Source of the DNA: Loripinus fragilis
Lineage: Eukaryota; Mollusca; Bivalvia; Lucinida; Lucinidae
Reading direction: 5' to 3'
DNA: 64,000 nt
Assembly (NCBI GenBank): GCA_964019695.1
Contig: OZ026525.1
Span: 84,702,279 to 84,766,278 of the forward strand
Position numbers and translations under genes: made by a program. The first letter of the stretch is position 1; each line of letters begins with the position of its first letter. A model generated the notes under the pieces. It did not search any database, was not told where the DNA came from, and was given only the letters and a program-made list of their open reading frames with translations. Below, in pieces: positions 46,736 through 57,730 of the stretch.

Positions 46736-48200
46736 GGGACTCCCGCCATGAAGAATGTTCCATCACCACAAGAGGAGTGTGTGAATGTATAGCCAGCATA
46801 CTTCAAACATACTTTTAAAGAACCCACTGTTCTGGAAATTAAGATATTCTTCCTTTGAAACCTGTCTCTGTCAGAACAAGAAAATTTAAGTACCTTGAAA
46901 ATGTCATTGTAACATAATCTAGACGATTGTGTTATTCATGTAGTGAGATGGGCTGCATACCATGCCTCAAAACGTTGAGCAGTGCAATTGTAGCCTGGCA
47001 TATCTGCTTTGCTGCCTCAAAATTGATCAGACGCAGGTATAGCACCATCTGAGACTGAAGAGTCATGTATTATTGCCTCTAGTGTCAAAAAAACAAGGCT
47101 TGCACACAAAGTGGCATCAGCCGTTCCTGGTATATTTATCAAACTTTGCAGTGTACATGCTAACAATATCAGCGAGATATTACTGTTGACTTAGTAACGG
47201 GTAGAGTCCGTGCTCGATATGAGTAGAGGTACATAGTTGGTCACGTTATGGTACTTAATCCACCTCATTGGACAAATATAGGGGTTTCTTTCATAGTTCT
47301 AAATGTAAATCAGTTTCGCCACCCTACTCGTATTGAGCACAGACTATAGTTGACAAGCAAAGAAGGAGTAAATACATCCAAAACGTATGTTTTGGATTCA
47401 AATATTGACTTATGAGCTTCTTTTAGTTATGCTTTAACATTTTTTTTCTATTCTTATCGTCATCATATAATATTACTTGTATCATTATCATTTCTATTAT
47501 TATCTCAAGCAATGATAGGCCTAAATGAATACATGTATGGTTCCTTTTTCATGCCACAAAATAGGGTAGGTGGGTAGGCTAACATTAAATTAAGCCAAAA
47601 CATTAAAACATGATGACGGCGTATATTATTCTATTGACTATTCAATAGTGCATATGGAGTCTGAGTGAACAAATTTTGATGTATGATAAAAAGGCCTAAA
47701 TGAAGTAACCACACTTTTTTAAGCCCAAAACCTTTATATGGTAGTTAGTTCAGGAAATTATTTTATTGAGCAACTTTTAACACAGAAACCCGCTTCAAAA
47801 TTTTCATTATGCCTGTTTTAGTTTTTTTCCCAATGGCCATTTTAATGTATATGATAGGGTAGGTAGGGGAACAGGAACCCCACTATATTCCTTTAAGCCT
47901 TATCATTCATACAAAATACATCGTACCAAGCAGTATGCATTGTCTAGTATTACAATCATGTTTACTTGGAAGATATGGTAGTTCAAAAAGGAAAGCATTG
48001 TATTCAATTTATTTGCATTTTACACTAATGACCCCCCCCCCCCTTTTATACTATCTGACCATTATATCTTACCTACAATAATTATAATAGTTAAAACTAA
48101 ATCATAGTTTATAATAGTAGTGTAGCTCAGACAAGCAAATTGACATTTAATTGCATTTCTACCATAGCTTGATGGCAACACAGCATTTTTAGTCAATTTT
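46736..48200. other. no gene seen; one hairpin
   Basis: AGTCCGTGCTCGATATGAGT at 47208 pairs with ACTCGTATTGAGCACAGACT at 47324, a 145-bp inverted-repeat element. CTACCTA/TAGGGTAGG runs occur near 46620, 47565 and 47860. A short C tract is at 48031. Confidence 0.5.
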
Positions 48201-48587
48201 GCTTAATTTCCCCCCATTTTGGCCCCATTTAACCCTTATTCTCAAATAATATTTGCTGATTTCAAGAAAACCTTTACCCTTTATAATGTGTTTCATCCAA
48301 CAATACCATTTTAGATGATGTTATTTTATTTCTTTGTATGATGTAAAATCTTCATTTCAGGATTTTACGTTTATTGTGGCGGCCATCTTGGATTTTAGCG
48401 CCGCCATCTTGAAAATTGACCGATTTTGATTGGCTAACGAGTAAAATTCCAACAACTCATGCCAATGAACATTTCTACCAAGTTTCATGCTTGTATCCTG
48501 ATGTGCATGATTATTGTCATTTCCCGCTCCACTATGCATGATTATTGTCATTTCCCGCTCCACTATATGACTATCTGACACTTTAGT

Positions 48588-49009
48588 CAAGGGTGTAGAA
48601 CATTTTGCTTTGTTTTGGCAAATGGACTTGCAATGTATATTTCATCATCGTGTTCAATGTCTATTGACAAGTTATGAAGGGATTTTTCCAAGAACGATAA
48701 CTCGCCATCAATTTCCATTTGTTCGCTTTCATCATTGCATGAATCTTCATCTGTTTTATCCTCATGTATTGTTACAGTCCAGTTGCAGTGATAAGCTATC
48801 AGGTACTGTCCTGGTTATAAGATTTCTTTTGGAATAAATCCAAAGTTTTTTTTTGATTCATACCAACTGCTCCAGATTTTTCGTCCAAAACAGCAGCCTT
48901 CACCTTCAATATTTTCCCCGTGTGCTTCTGCAACATGGTTGATACATTCTTGTAGATTATCTGTAACCCATTGACAATAAAAGTATTCTATGGCATCCGT
49001 CTCTAGCAT
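48588..49009 (-). pseudogene. acidic coding-like sequence with one in-frame stop
   Basis: From ATG at 49009 one frame reads IEYFYCQWVTDNLQECINHV, EGCCFGRKIWSSWYESKKNF and GFIPKEIL. After a single TAA at 48815-48817 it continues YLIAYHCNWTVTI.., DSCNDESEQMEIDGELSFLE and ASPFAKTKQNVLHP to a stop near 48588. About 140 codons with only one stop and biased acidic, Cys/Trp composition suggest a real coding past. I do not recognise the family. It lies inside the right copy of pair P and has no counterpart in the left copy. Confidence 0.45.
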
Positions 49010-49183
49010 TCATAATCAATGGGCTGTATGCCTATAATGAAAATAATAATATTAGAAAAATGTCTCTGATGTATTAAAAGTGAAATTTACTCTGTTGACA
49101 GGACTTTATTCATGTGAAAATTTCATGTCTGTGTACATATCAAAAATTGGACATATACATTTAAACTATGAATTCTATTAAAA

Positions 49184-49525
49184 GTGAATAAAATTCATCA
49201 CATCTTGGGCATATTTATTAATCGATCATTCTATATTAAGAAAAAAGAGAACCCATCTTCCTGGGGTCGCCCATGTGAGAAAGACTGTTATAAGATAATG
49301 GAAGAAACTGCTCCTCTCCAAAGTTCAGTAATGAATTTTGATGGATCAGCAATTTCATTCAGACTTTATATTAATTCAAACCATTTAATATTGGATACTT
49401 GTCCTGATTGTTTTAGAAAGGAAATAACTGACAAATACCAAATAAAACACTGTCATATATGTATCTACATAAAATATTTAAATATCAAGGCTGTATACCT
49501 AGTTAATTCATACTATTTGGTTTAA
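49184..49525 (+). CDS. 113-codon ORF, unrecognised
   Basis: MNKIHHILGIFINRSFYIKK.. with CEKDC and CPDC pairs and CHIC near the end could be a decayed metal-binding segment. Composition is AT-driven and there is no splice or promoter support, so chance is a serious alternative. It is adjacent to but opposite from the coding-like sequence at 48588-49009. Confidence 0.25.
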   Translation: MNKIHHILGIFINRSFYIKKKENPSSWGRPCEKDCYKIMEETAPLQSSVMNFDGSAISFRLYINSNHLILDTCPDCFRKEITDKYQIKHCHICIYIKYLNIKAVYLVNSYYLV

Positions 49526-49794
49526 GGTTACACTGTTAATGTCAATATTAATGTTTTGCCCTTGGATGGGACCAGTACCAAATTTGGTAAAATACCATAT
49601 AGTGATTATTTATACAGAATATCAAGGCCTTAAACAAAATGAAATTTGTGGTTTCTCAAACTAAACCTTAACATGTGTTTTGAAGTCTAACCACCAGGGT
49701 GTTTTTTGTCAGATGGGCATTATGCTACACTGCAGCATGCAGACCAGCCCATTACACATAGCATAAATGATAATATGGTAAAAAAAACCAAAAC

Positions 49795-50150
49795 TAGTAA
49801 TAATAATAATGAAATATCACAATCACAAACTGCAGACAAAACCCATGACACCGCAAGGAAGAGCCATACAGCAATTACGAGACACCAGGAAGACAAACTA
49901 GGCAAAGCAACAAGATTTCTCTTCAAGATGATTGCAAAATTAGAATTGACATAAGGTAACATACAACACAACATATAACAATTACAGAATTCCACAATGG
50001 GAGTAACAATAAACGACGAATCAACAACAACAGAACCACTGCCTTAGAATAGACAGCAGCCTAAGCCACTTCAGCGCTAAAACGCATTTTACTGATACCT
50101 AATCTTTTCCCTAGATTCTGCTGTTGTTGAAGCACAAAAATGTTAAGCTC
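49795..50150 (-). mobile_element. retroelement 3' end, family 2, inserted in the right copy
   Basis: GAAATATCACAATCACAAAC to TTTTCCCTAGATTCTGCTGT. Here the terminal simple repeat is TAATAATAAT instead of ACTCACTC. It is absent from the left copy of pair P. Confidence 0.8.
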
Positions 50151-51776
50151 ACATGGAGACTTTGTGGTAAATCTGGTAGCGATCCACTGAGTGATGATGC
50201 TGTATACCTTATGTAAGGGTGTAATGCATTTGAGTTTCAGACAGGGAGATAGTTTTAAGTTACCTCTAATTGAAGCTATAAAAAATGTGTGACCTTGCGC
50301 TGTACCTTTAGCGCCAGAGGCCATAATTTGAACACACGTGATAAAGCATCACTATGTGATGCTACACACTAAATTTAAAGATTCGAAGCCTAGCGGTTTG
50401 ACACAAGAGGTTTTTATGTTTTGTCTATATAAGCCTGTGTAAAACATGTGACCCAGTGGATGGACCAATTTTAACCCTGCGACATTTAACAAACTTGGTA
50501 GAGGTCTACTAGATGGTAATACATATTAAATATCCAGGTTCTTTGCATATAAAGGTCCTGATTATCACCAATTTAAAGATTGTAACTGCTTGGGCCGGGC
50601 CATTTTAGTAACAGGGTCAAAATTTCAATAAACTTGGTAGAGGTCTACTGGCAGATACCAAATAAAATAGCTCTATATCCTGAAATTTCAGAAAGTAAAA
50701 GATTTATTTATGTTGTCACTGTATAATATAAGCTTATGCTGAGCACACAACCACTGGATTGGGCCTTTATTGTCCAAGATCCATAGTTTGAACAAACATT
50801 GTAGAAATACACTAAGTAAGGCTAGATGCCAAAATAAAAGGGTTATATGCATTTTGACATCAGACAAGACGTTTTTATTTTATTTTTTATATATTCATTT
50901 TGAGCTCTTGTGTCATAAACATGCAATTGACCACAACCATAAAAACATCCTATGAAGGGACCATGATCATTTAAGTCAAGCTTGGTCAAAATTCATCTGT
51001 TAGTTAATGTTCATTTTGAGCCTAGGCTAAGGTGTGTAAGCTAAAATGGAAAATGCAAGCAGCGATGTTCAGATCAGCTTGAAGTCTATTGGGGTGTGCA
51101 TCCGCTGAGTCTGGCAATATTGACTTTCTAAATACAGTGGGCAGCTTAAAACAGGAAAAATGCTTCATGGTGATGGCGTTTCTTTTTTGAGTCTACACGG
51201 TATCCAAAACCTGTGTCTACACAGTCACATAATTCACAAAAACAACTTGTGTCTACACTATACACACTGGGAAAGAGCCTTGGTCTACACGATATCATGG
51301 TCGATATTTTGAAACTCGTATATCATCGTCCAAGAATGTTTGTTTGGGCTTTCAGAACTAGAGGGTGAGTTTCTAGGACTGGGCTTATGGTATATAGTAA
51401 AAGTATTGCGATATTTGCTGTTAAAAAGACAAAATGACAAGAAAACAGGTCAGGTCTCCGCTTCGTTTTCATTTTCTGCAAATCACTCACTTCTCTCTGT
51501 CAAATTCTAACTTAACAAATCAAACTGCGCAAAGAGAATAGGAAAATCAGAAAATCCATTTTTTCTAAGCGTGTTAGTGTCTATGACTGGCCGCTGGGTG
51601 TAAATAAACATGCCATAGTTAGCAAATGAAAGTGTACTCACGATTTCCTGTCTCGAGTGTCCGCCATCTTTGATAGTCTATACTGCAGCCAAAACAATCT
51701 ACACGAGATCACGTATACGACTGTGAATATAAAGATTTTTCAAATTGCATTGTATTCATGCCCATTTAATTTGGAC

Positions 51777-52005
51777 TTAACTCTTAAAGCGCCAAGAAAA
51801 AGATGCATCTGAAAAGTGTCGTCTGCTGAAGTCGTCTGCTGCAAATTATTGCCTAGCATTACTGACGAATTAAGTATAGAAGCAAACAGTGTGGACCCAG
51901 AACAGACTGCTCCTAGGAGCAGTCTGATCTGGGTCCACCCTTTTGCCATAGAGGCTTCTTAAACATTTCAGCAGACGAGAAAAGCAGACGACGCTTTAAG
52001 GGTTA
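51777..52005. mobile_element. MITE with TTAA-ended TIRs and a central hairpin
   Basis: TIRs TTAACTCTTAAAGCG and CGCTTTAAGGGTTAA enclose a palindrome centred on GACTGCTCCTAGGAGCAGTC, flanked by GGACCCAGA/TCTGGGTCC. TTAA at both ends fits piggyBac-type targeting (inference). Confidence 0.8.
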
Positions 52006-52324
52006 ACAGACAGTGATGTTCAGCAGATCTTATCTGGGTCTTCACTGGTTACGAATATACCAGTGTAGGGATTGCTTAGGTATGGATTGCAATGACTTAA
52101 CAGTTTGCCTTTTTGGGAGCAACCAAAGTCAACAGAAAATAAAATCGTAAAACTACGGAACTCCTGAAGGAACATTTTTTTCATATATTGAAAATCATAT
52201 TCGAAAAAAAACCAAATGACTCGCTGAAATGACTTATTATAGTTTTTGTTTCACAAAATACCAGGTTCCCATTTTTAATGTGTATTGGCCGGGGTTCTGT
52301 GATTCTTATACAATAGGCAAATCG

Positions 52325-52559
52325 TTTAACCCATTTAAGCCGAATGAAATTTCCCACTCTTATCATTTGGATCAGTCAATTTCCGCTGTAAGGGATGTTG
52401 GGTAAATGTAGTAGTTTTCATTTTTATTCAAATTTTAATAGGACATTCTGTAAGCAAACAGTGGAGACCCTGATCAGACGCCGCGTTCTGTGGCGTCTGA
52501 TCAGGGTCTCTACTGTTTGCATATGTTCCACAAAAAGACGCTAGGTTTATATGGGTTAA
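52325..52559. mobile_element. MITE, family D, with a 67-bp hairpin
   Basis: Ends TTAACCCATTTAAGC and ATATGGGTTAA are inverted. The centre (52454-52520) folds as GCAAACAGTGGAGACCCTGA..TCAGGGTCTCTACTGTTTGC with CAGACGCC/GGCGTCTG inside. A partial copy is at 9901-10045. Confidence 0.85.
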
Positions 52560-52664
52560 TACTGTGGCAAGCCGGTAAAATATTATATATTATATATTTT
52601 ATTTTGACAAGAAGGTTTGAGTCGGAGACGCATGGTGCAAACCAGTGTTTATACATGCAATAAT

Positions 52665-52806
52665 GTAAACCTGGATCCAGAAATGTGTCTCAGGAGGGGA
52701 GAGGGTGTCTAGTTGGAGACCAGGGTGGTTCAGACAAAGTTGCACAATTTAAAATGGAGGGTTTGAGGTCCGGATCCGCAGTTCCCTCATTGGATCCGCG
52801 CATGTA
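52665..52806 (+). repeat. decayed GGATCC-type element
   Basis: ACCTGGATCCAGAAATGT at one end and TTGGATCCGCGCATG at the other, with a G-rich centre, resemble 28998-29268. Confidence 0.55.
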
Positions 52807-53014
52807 ATTATTCACAGAGGGTTTGGAAACAAAATGGGATTTTAAGTTTTATTAATTTTATTTTGCTTTTGAAGAACATATATATATCGTACAAACATTG
52901 TATAGAAAGCAACAATAAAATTAACGGCTAATGTTAGCAAATACATTAGGCCCTTTTGTGACATAATTTAAACATATTTGACTACGATCGTCCTGTGCAT
53001 CCTGCATTACGTGA

Positions 53015-53280
53015 ACGTCTCCGTATCCACAACATATGATTTTATGGAGAAATTCTGAAAATTATCACGTTTTATCACTTTAATACCAACCCCAATTTTC
53101 CTCTATTTTCACTTTGTACAGTTAAGTTATCAATAAGTTCTCCATAAAATCATATGTTGTGGATATGTACCAGAATCGCCGCGGTGAAGAGATTCTAATA
53201 CCTATCCGCAACATATGATTTTATGGAGAAATTCTGAAAAATTATCACGTTTTATCACTTTAATACCAACCCCAACTATT
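53015..53280. repeat. 85-bp direct repeat with an inverted copy between
   Basis: CAACATATGATTTTATGGAG..AATTATCACGTTTTATCACT occurs at 53029 and 53204. Between them CTCCATAAAATCATATGTTG (53140) is the inverted version of the first words. Confidence 0.85.
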
Positions 53281-53520
53281 ATTTTCCGTAATAATAAGAT
53301 GTGCGCTTTTAAAATAAATCAAAACTAGCAACAACATATTTGTTTGTTTGTTTGTTATATAGTCACTCTTTTACGTTTTTGGAAGCTCAACATAGCCCAC
53401 ATGAAAAAAATTCGGAAACACGTTAAACAACTCATTAAGTAAGGCATTCACTAACATTTTGCTTCTTCAGTCGATGCAAAATAACTTTCTATACACACTA
53501 CAATAAAAATACTGAAGCGA

Positions 53521-53660
53521 ACTGGCAGCAGCGATTTCACGTTAAAATGGCTATAACCAGTTAACTGGCAGCAGCCATTTTACGTTAAAATCGCTGCTAC
53601 CAGTCAACTGGCAGCAGCCATTTTAACGTAAAATCGCTGCTGCCCGTTAACTGGCAGCAG
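53521..53660 (+). repeat. 43-bp minisatellite with palindromic units
   Basis: Units start exactly at 53521, 53564, 53607 and 53650 (ACTGGCAGCAGC). Each unit reads ACTGGCAGCAGCSATTTTAC then GTTAAAATSGCTGCTACCAGT, so it is close to its own reverse complement. Confidence 0.95.
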
Positions 53661-53791
53661 CCACTCCGAAATATTATACATGTACTTTATTAGTTTTTTA
53701 TATATATATATTTGTTCTAATTGCTTAACTGTTTTTTTTTCAATTTGATTTTCTGATTTTAATTCCCGTTCTGGTTTAAACGATATTTTAA

Positions 53792-53932
53792 AACAGACTC
53801 AATAAAATCGAGTTTGCTATTTTCGTATAGGTAATGAGATCGGAATACCGCTTAAGCCGGTGCTAGGGGGCGGGAGAATTGTTGCACTTTCCATTTGCTC
53901 TCATGAACAGACTCAATAAAACCGAGTCTGCT
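53792..53932 (+). repeat. paired small hairpins (AACAGACTCAATAAAA)
   Basis: AACAGACTCAATAAAATCGA at 53792 and AACAGACTCAATAAAACCGA at 53906, each followed by GTYTGCT, form GACTC..GAGTC stems. They are probably the ends of a 140-bp element. Confidence 0.65.
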
Positions 53933-54204
53933 GTTGTCTTATACTGTAGGCTCTATGTCTGAAAGATCCGGTTTTTTCCAAATTATGTAAATGATATACG
54001 TCGTTTAAAAGACAAATTCTTTGTTTTGATTCTGTTTCAATTTGCTAGCTTAAGTTTCTTTTCTGATGAATAAAGGTGAATTAAGATTACCTTTCTGGGG
54101 TTCCGTATAAAACGCAATCCCACCTAAGACACTCAAGACAAACAAACATTGCAAGAGGAAATAAAGATCCCCAGGTCTCCAGTTGAAACGGTGCATAACA
54201 AAAA

Positions 54205-54330
54205 CTATTTTCCTATACCTCAACCAAAACACATGTTGTGGGTACTCAAAAGAACCGTCTCAATGAGATGGTTCTTTGGAGCACCCGTGACATGTGTTTG
54301 AACTGATGGGGTAGAAATTAATTACACCTT
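54205..54330 (+). mobile_element. hairpin MITE, family C
   Basis: AAAACACATGTTGTGGGTAC, then CAAAAGAACCGTCTCAATGA and its complement GATGGTTCTTTGGAGCACCC. Arms are slightly diverged. Confidence 0.8.
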
Positions 54331-54442
54331 TACTGTCAAAAATCCTTGTCTGGACCTATAGATCTCACGTGTGTTTGCGAAGGACTTTATAAAAAATCAC
54401 CCAAAAAGCATTTTATCTCAAACGACTACTATACACAGCGAT

Positions 54443-54700
54443 ATGGCACGGTCGAATTCCGCACCAGATATTATCATATTCCGACCTGGAAGTGAACGAC
54501 AAGGGGATGGGGATCTGACGAACAGATTTGGAGAAAAACATCATAGGAAATCCGTGCGGAAAAGACTATATGGCATATTCATGAATACTGCATTAGCACA
54601 AACACTCCAGCACCGGAGGTCGAGTAATTCCAGCAGTTTGGGACTAGATGGTTATGAAACGCCTAGGAGAAATTCGAACTCTGGATCTATTGATATGAAG
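54443..54700 (+). CDS. coding exon B, serine-rich, probable alternative N-terminal exon
   Basis: The ATG at 54443 lies in GCGATATGG context. The frame is also open back to an ATG at 54371. 86 codons read MARSNSAPDIIIFRPGSE.., KHHRKSVRKRLYGIFMNTAL and RRSSNSSSLGLDG.. RRNSNSGSIDMK, then a consensus donor AAG/GTGAGC at 54701 in phase 0. RRSS and RRNS are basophilic-kinase or 14-3-3-type sites. No domain is recognised. Exon A has the same donor, phase and style. The two cannot be consecutive coding exons in this frame: the nearest acceptor-like CACAG, 5 bp before the ATG, would need phase 2. Alternative first exons therefore fit better. Confidence 0.6.
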
Positions 54701-54822
54701 GTGAGCGTGTGTTGTTATATCATTGTGATTTGAGTCACCGGAATCGAATTTCCCTCTATAGCGTTATTTTATTGAAAACACATTAAATTCACTAATAAAC
54801 GTTTGTTTGGTTGCAATCACAT

Positions 54823-55052
54823 TTGAGCCGCCGCATGAGATTTCCAACAATGTGGCAAGTGTGACCAGCAAAGCCTCAGATCAGCCTGCGCATATGCGCA
54901 GTCTGATCAGAGCCTTTGCTAGTCGCTGAGTGTTAAGCTACTGACAGAACACCACTTGGAGTTTCTAAGCTTCAAAGAAGGCAGCACAGGCTCGTCTGAG
55001 ACTACATCTGTCAAAATGCCACATTGTTGGAAATCACATGTCACGGCTCATT
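54823..55052 (+). mobile_element. MITE, family A
   Basis: TTGAGCCGCCGCATGAGATT and CCACATTGTTGGAAATCACA..CGGCTCA ends, with the core CAGCCTGCGCATATGCGCAG. It lies in the presumed intron after exon B. Confidence 0.85.
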
Positions 55053-55104
55053 TGTTTTTGTGTTGGCATGGCCTTAGTGACGTCAGTGTTTCTTTATGTA
55101 ATGT

Positions 55105-55185
55105 CCGCGTCACGTTAGCAAAGTAGATCCTCGATGTACATCCGTGTTCTGATTCCACAGAATTGGCCGAGGCAGATCCGATTGG
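55105..55185 (+). repeat. interspersed repeat shared with 37205-37335
   Basis: CGCGTCACGTTAGC and AAAGTAGATCCTCGATG. Confidence 0.6.
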
Positions 55186-55347
55186 GGGTGTTTATTAGAG
55201 GCATTTGCGCGAAGGTGTTCTCTAGCGAATAGAAGCAATTTGCGTAATGACGGCCATTTGTATGACAATTATTTGACTATTTCACCTATGAAGTCTCTCT
55301 CTAGGTATTCTGAAAGTTTTAACACTAGCTTTAAAGCGACAACATAA

Positions 55348-55589
55348 TTGAGCCGCGATATGAGATTTCCAACAATGTGGTATGTGCGACCGGCAACGCC
55401 TCAGTTCAGCCTGCGCATACGCGAAGTCTAATCTGAGCCTTTGCTAGTCGCTTGAATATTCTATGATTGTTAAGCTACTGACTGATCACCGTTTGGAGTT
55501 TCTAAGCTTAAAAGGAGGCTGCACGGGCTCGTCTGAGTCTACACATGTCAAAATGCCACATTGTTGGAAATCTCATGCACTTGCTCATT
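55348..55589 (+). mobile_element. MITE, family A
   Basis: TTGAGCCGCGATATGAGATT and CCACATTGTTGGAAATCTCA..GCTCA ends, core CAGCCTGCGCATACGCGAAG. It lies only 300 bp from the previous copy and in the same orientation. Confidence 0.85.
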
Positions 55590-55819
55590 TTATTGTATTT
55601 CTTTCTCTTAAGATTTTTAGCAAACAGTTCTTTTACCTATTGACATCCCGTCTTATGTTGCGTTACATCTAGGTCTTCAATGATTGTCATAGTACCCGTT
55701 TGCGGGAATTTAGTATAGAAAGGGTTAAAATCATCATTATACAGCCACAATATAGCAAAACTGGTATTTTCAATAAATGACACTAAAAGATGGCAAAAAA
55801 GCATATAATTTTGCAATAG

Positions 55820-56235
55820 ATACGAAGCAGGCTTTTAGCACGTTTGAGCTTCGCAAAACTTTTTCTAAATTTTATAGACGATACTATGTTTTGATATATA
55901 AATTCGAAATTGGTCTTAAATCTCTCTACGCTATGGACTTTCGGAACGTGAATTCTATGGTGATTTGGTGTATAAGTTGAAGAAGATTGTTGGCTCTAAT
56001 AATTTTTCAGCGCAGTTCATTAAAATAATTTCCCATTGTAAAAAGATTGGCTATAACATCAATGTATTGCAACAGACTGTATGTTTGGTGGCCAACCCAA
56101 TCACGGTTGGCAACTTTGCTTTCCTCTTTAATTGCACACCGGTGTGTCGGACTTCAGACTCTATGACGGTTCTGACTTAAAGACGTATCTATTGATGAGA
56201 TGGCAGGGTCTGATGCTTAGGCTGTTTGTCGACAC
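55820..56235 (+). pseudogene. reverse transcriptase C-terminal fragment (copy R3)
   Basis: FELRKTFSKFYRRYYVLIYK and FEIGLKSLYAMDFRNVNS are followed, after a frameshift near 55970, by YKLKKIVGSNNFSAQFIKII, KKIGYNINVLQQTVCLVANP and FLFNCTPVCRTSDSMTVLT. A short piece of the family 1 3' untranslated region follows and stops at about 56235. It is the best-preserved copy of the RT C-terminus in the window and the link between the RT and the family 1 3' ends. It is truncated at both ends. Confidence 0.85.
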
Positions 56236-56700
56236 GATAATTATTACCTGATCTCCCTTCTTGAGCAGATGAAATAGCAGAACCATGCACAGATATGAAT
56301 ATTAAAGTTGCCGCATAAACAGTGACCCAATAGCTTAATTTTCTCAAAATAATAGTCTCATTACTTTTTGGGCACGCAAAACACACGCCAAATCTGATGG
56401 TGCACTAAAATTGCGAATCTTTGTCGAGTTAAAAAAAGGTGAACATCTGAAACACTCCTTTGTGCGATATTTGATGTAAATTTGTAAACAAGTACACATT
56501 CATGCTAACAAGAACAAGTACAAGCGGCTGCAAACTGTCATTTTCGATTAACAAAGGCTACACAACACCACTCCTGTGAGCCCGCACATTAGCACCAGCT
56601 GATTTATTATGAAAATTAGCAACGTGTACCCGGATGTTACCTTTTAGCGCGAATTGTGTTAATTTGTTCATCTACAATTTCTTACCGACAGTGTTTTCTA

Positions 56701-56820
56701 GAAGAGCTCAGTGGCTAAGTAATAGGTTGTCCGCCTGTACGTGGATATAATCCACGAGCTTTAAAGCTCGTGGATTATCTTACGTTCCGCCTGTACGTGG
56801 AGATAATCCACGAGAACATG
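56701..56820. repeat. 32-bp perfect palindrome and direct repeat
   Basis: 56747-56778 is perfectly self-complementary around GAGCTTTAAAGCTC with arms ATAATCCAC/GTGGATTAT. CCGCCTGTACGTGG.GATAAT occurs at 56731 and 56788. GAGCTCAGTGGCTAAGTAAT upstream looks like a degenerate tRNA box A, and GATTCGAACCTC at 56941 like a box B. Confidence 0.8.
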
Positions 56821-56974
56821 GTAAAACTATTTTACACCACCTACATCAGTGTAGACTTTGCACACCACGAGATATTTCATGCTAAAGTTGGTAAAGATGG
56901 TATAAGTACTAATGAGCTTGACTTGAGACTGACGCTCTCTGATTCGAACCTCATGGAAGGCACTGTGTTGTATC

Positions 56975-57040
56975 CTTGAAAAAGATACTTTATTCTCTTA
57001 ATGAGACGGCTCGATTGAGCACATAAAACACATGATTAAA
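56975..57040 (+). repeat. MITE family C fragment
   Basis: AATGAGACGGCTCGATTGAG and CACATAAAACACATG match one arm of the family C hairpin. Confidence 0.6.
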
Positions 57041-57370
57041 TACATATGCGGCTATTTCCAATGCGCACCTTTCCCGCGTCTGCAAACGATGAAAGTTGTC
57101 TGGGTCCTGTCTTTCGACCCTTAACGGATTCGGATCAACACAGCTTCCGATATTCCTATGTCATATCGGTGTTCCGACATTTTCTTCACAAAATAACTAA
57201 TTATAGTGTGTTCGAAATATCTAATGACATCTTTTCAGAATTGATCGTCTCAGCACTAAAGACAGATAAATGTAGCTCAGTCGAAATCAAACGACGTGCA
57301 CAATAACCCTGGTTACGAATACGATAGTGGCCGAGTCTATACTATTTGTATGGTTATTTCGAGCGGCGCA

Positions 57371-57730
57371 CGACCTGACCTCGTGGCCTAGTGGTTAGCG
57401 TGTCTGGCTACAAAGCCAGAGGACAAGGATCGATTCCCGGATGTGCACATATTTTCAGTGTGTTTTTTTCTTTCTTTTTAACATTTTAATGCTAAACTAC
57501 TTCATATACTAGTAAAATGGCATCATCAAAACGACCGAAATGGTCATCCTCGAACTTTTTATATTGAATTACGCATGAAACCTATGGGGGTGGGGTCAAA
57601 TTTGGCCCTCTAGAAAGAGAATTAGTTCGGTGACCCCAGATTTTTATTCTTTTTTCTGAAAGGTATTATAATAGTCCATGAATTAAAAATAAATTTTCAA
57701 GATTTTCAATATCAGATTTTTTAATGCATG
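57371..57730 (+). mobile_element. tRNA-derived SINE, family 1
   Basis: The head has TCGTGGCCTAGTGGTTAGCG (box A-like), a clean CTGGCTACAAAGCCAG stem and GGATCGATTCCC (box B-like). T-rich sequence and a body follow, ending AAGATTTTCAATATCAGATT. It is collinear with 1556-1885 in reverse. The head looks young enough that a tRNA scanner may flag it as a tRNA-like pseudogene. Confidence 0.8.

Larger units (their letters stand above)
48200..51730 (-). repeat. inverted pair P, right copy (empty-site version)
   Basis: Reading from 51730 down, exon-1-like ATGGCGGACACTCGAGACAG (start 51667, donor at 51641) passes straight into the AACTCACCCTCTAG..AACATTCTTGG block at about 51386, with no 4.4-kb insert. 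Then come the 160-bp-type units (50340-50900), a family 2 insertion (49795-50150), coding-like sequence absent from the left copy (48588-49525) and the CAAGATGGCGGC units (48370-48430). It is longer than the left copy in the middle and shorter by the insert. Confidence 0.8.

Noticed and set aside
54371..54442. Upstream ATG for exon B
   Set aside because: The context of the ATG at 54443 is better and an acceptor-like CACAG lies just before it. The upstream start is possible but not preferred.
57377..57450. Functional tRNA gene
   Set aside because: The head is followed by a SINE body and has a second collinear copy at 1556-1885. The anticodon loop is irregular.
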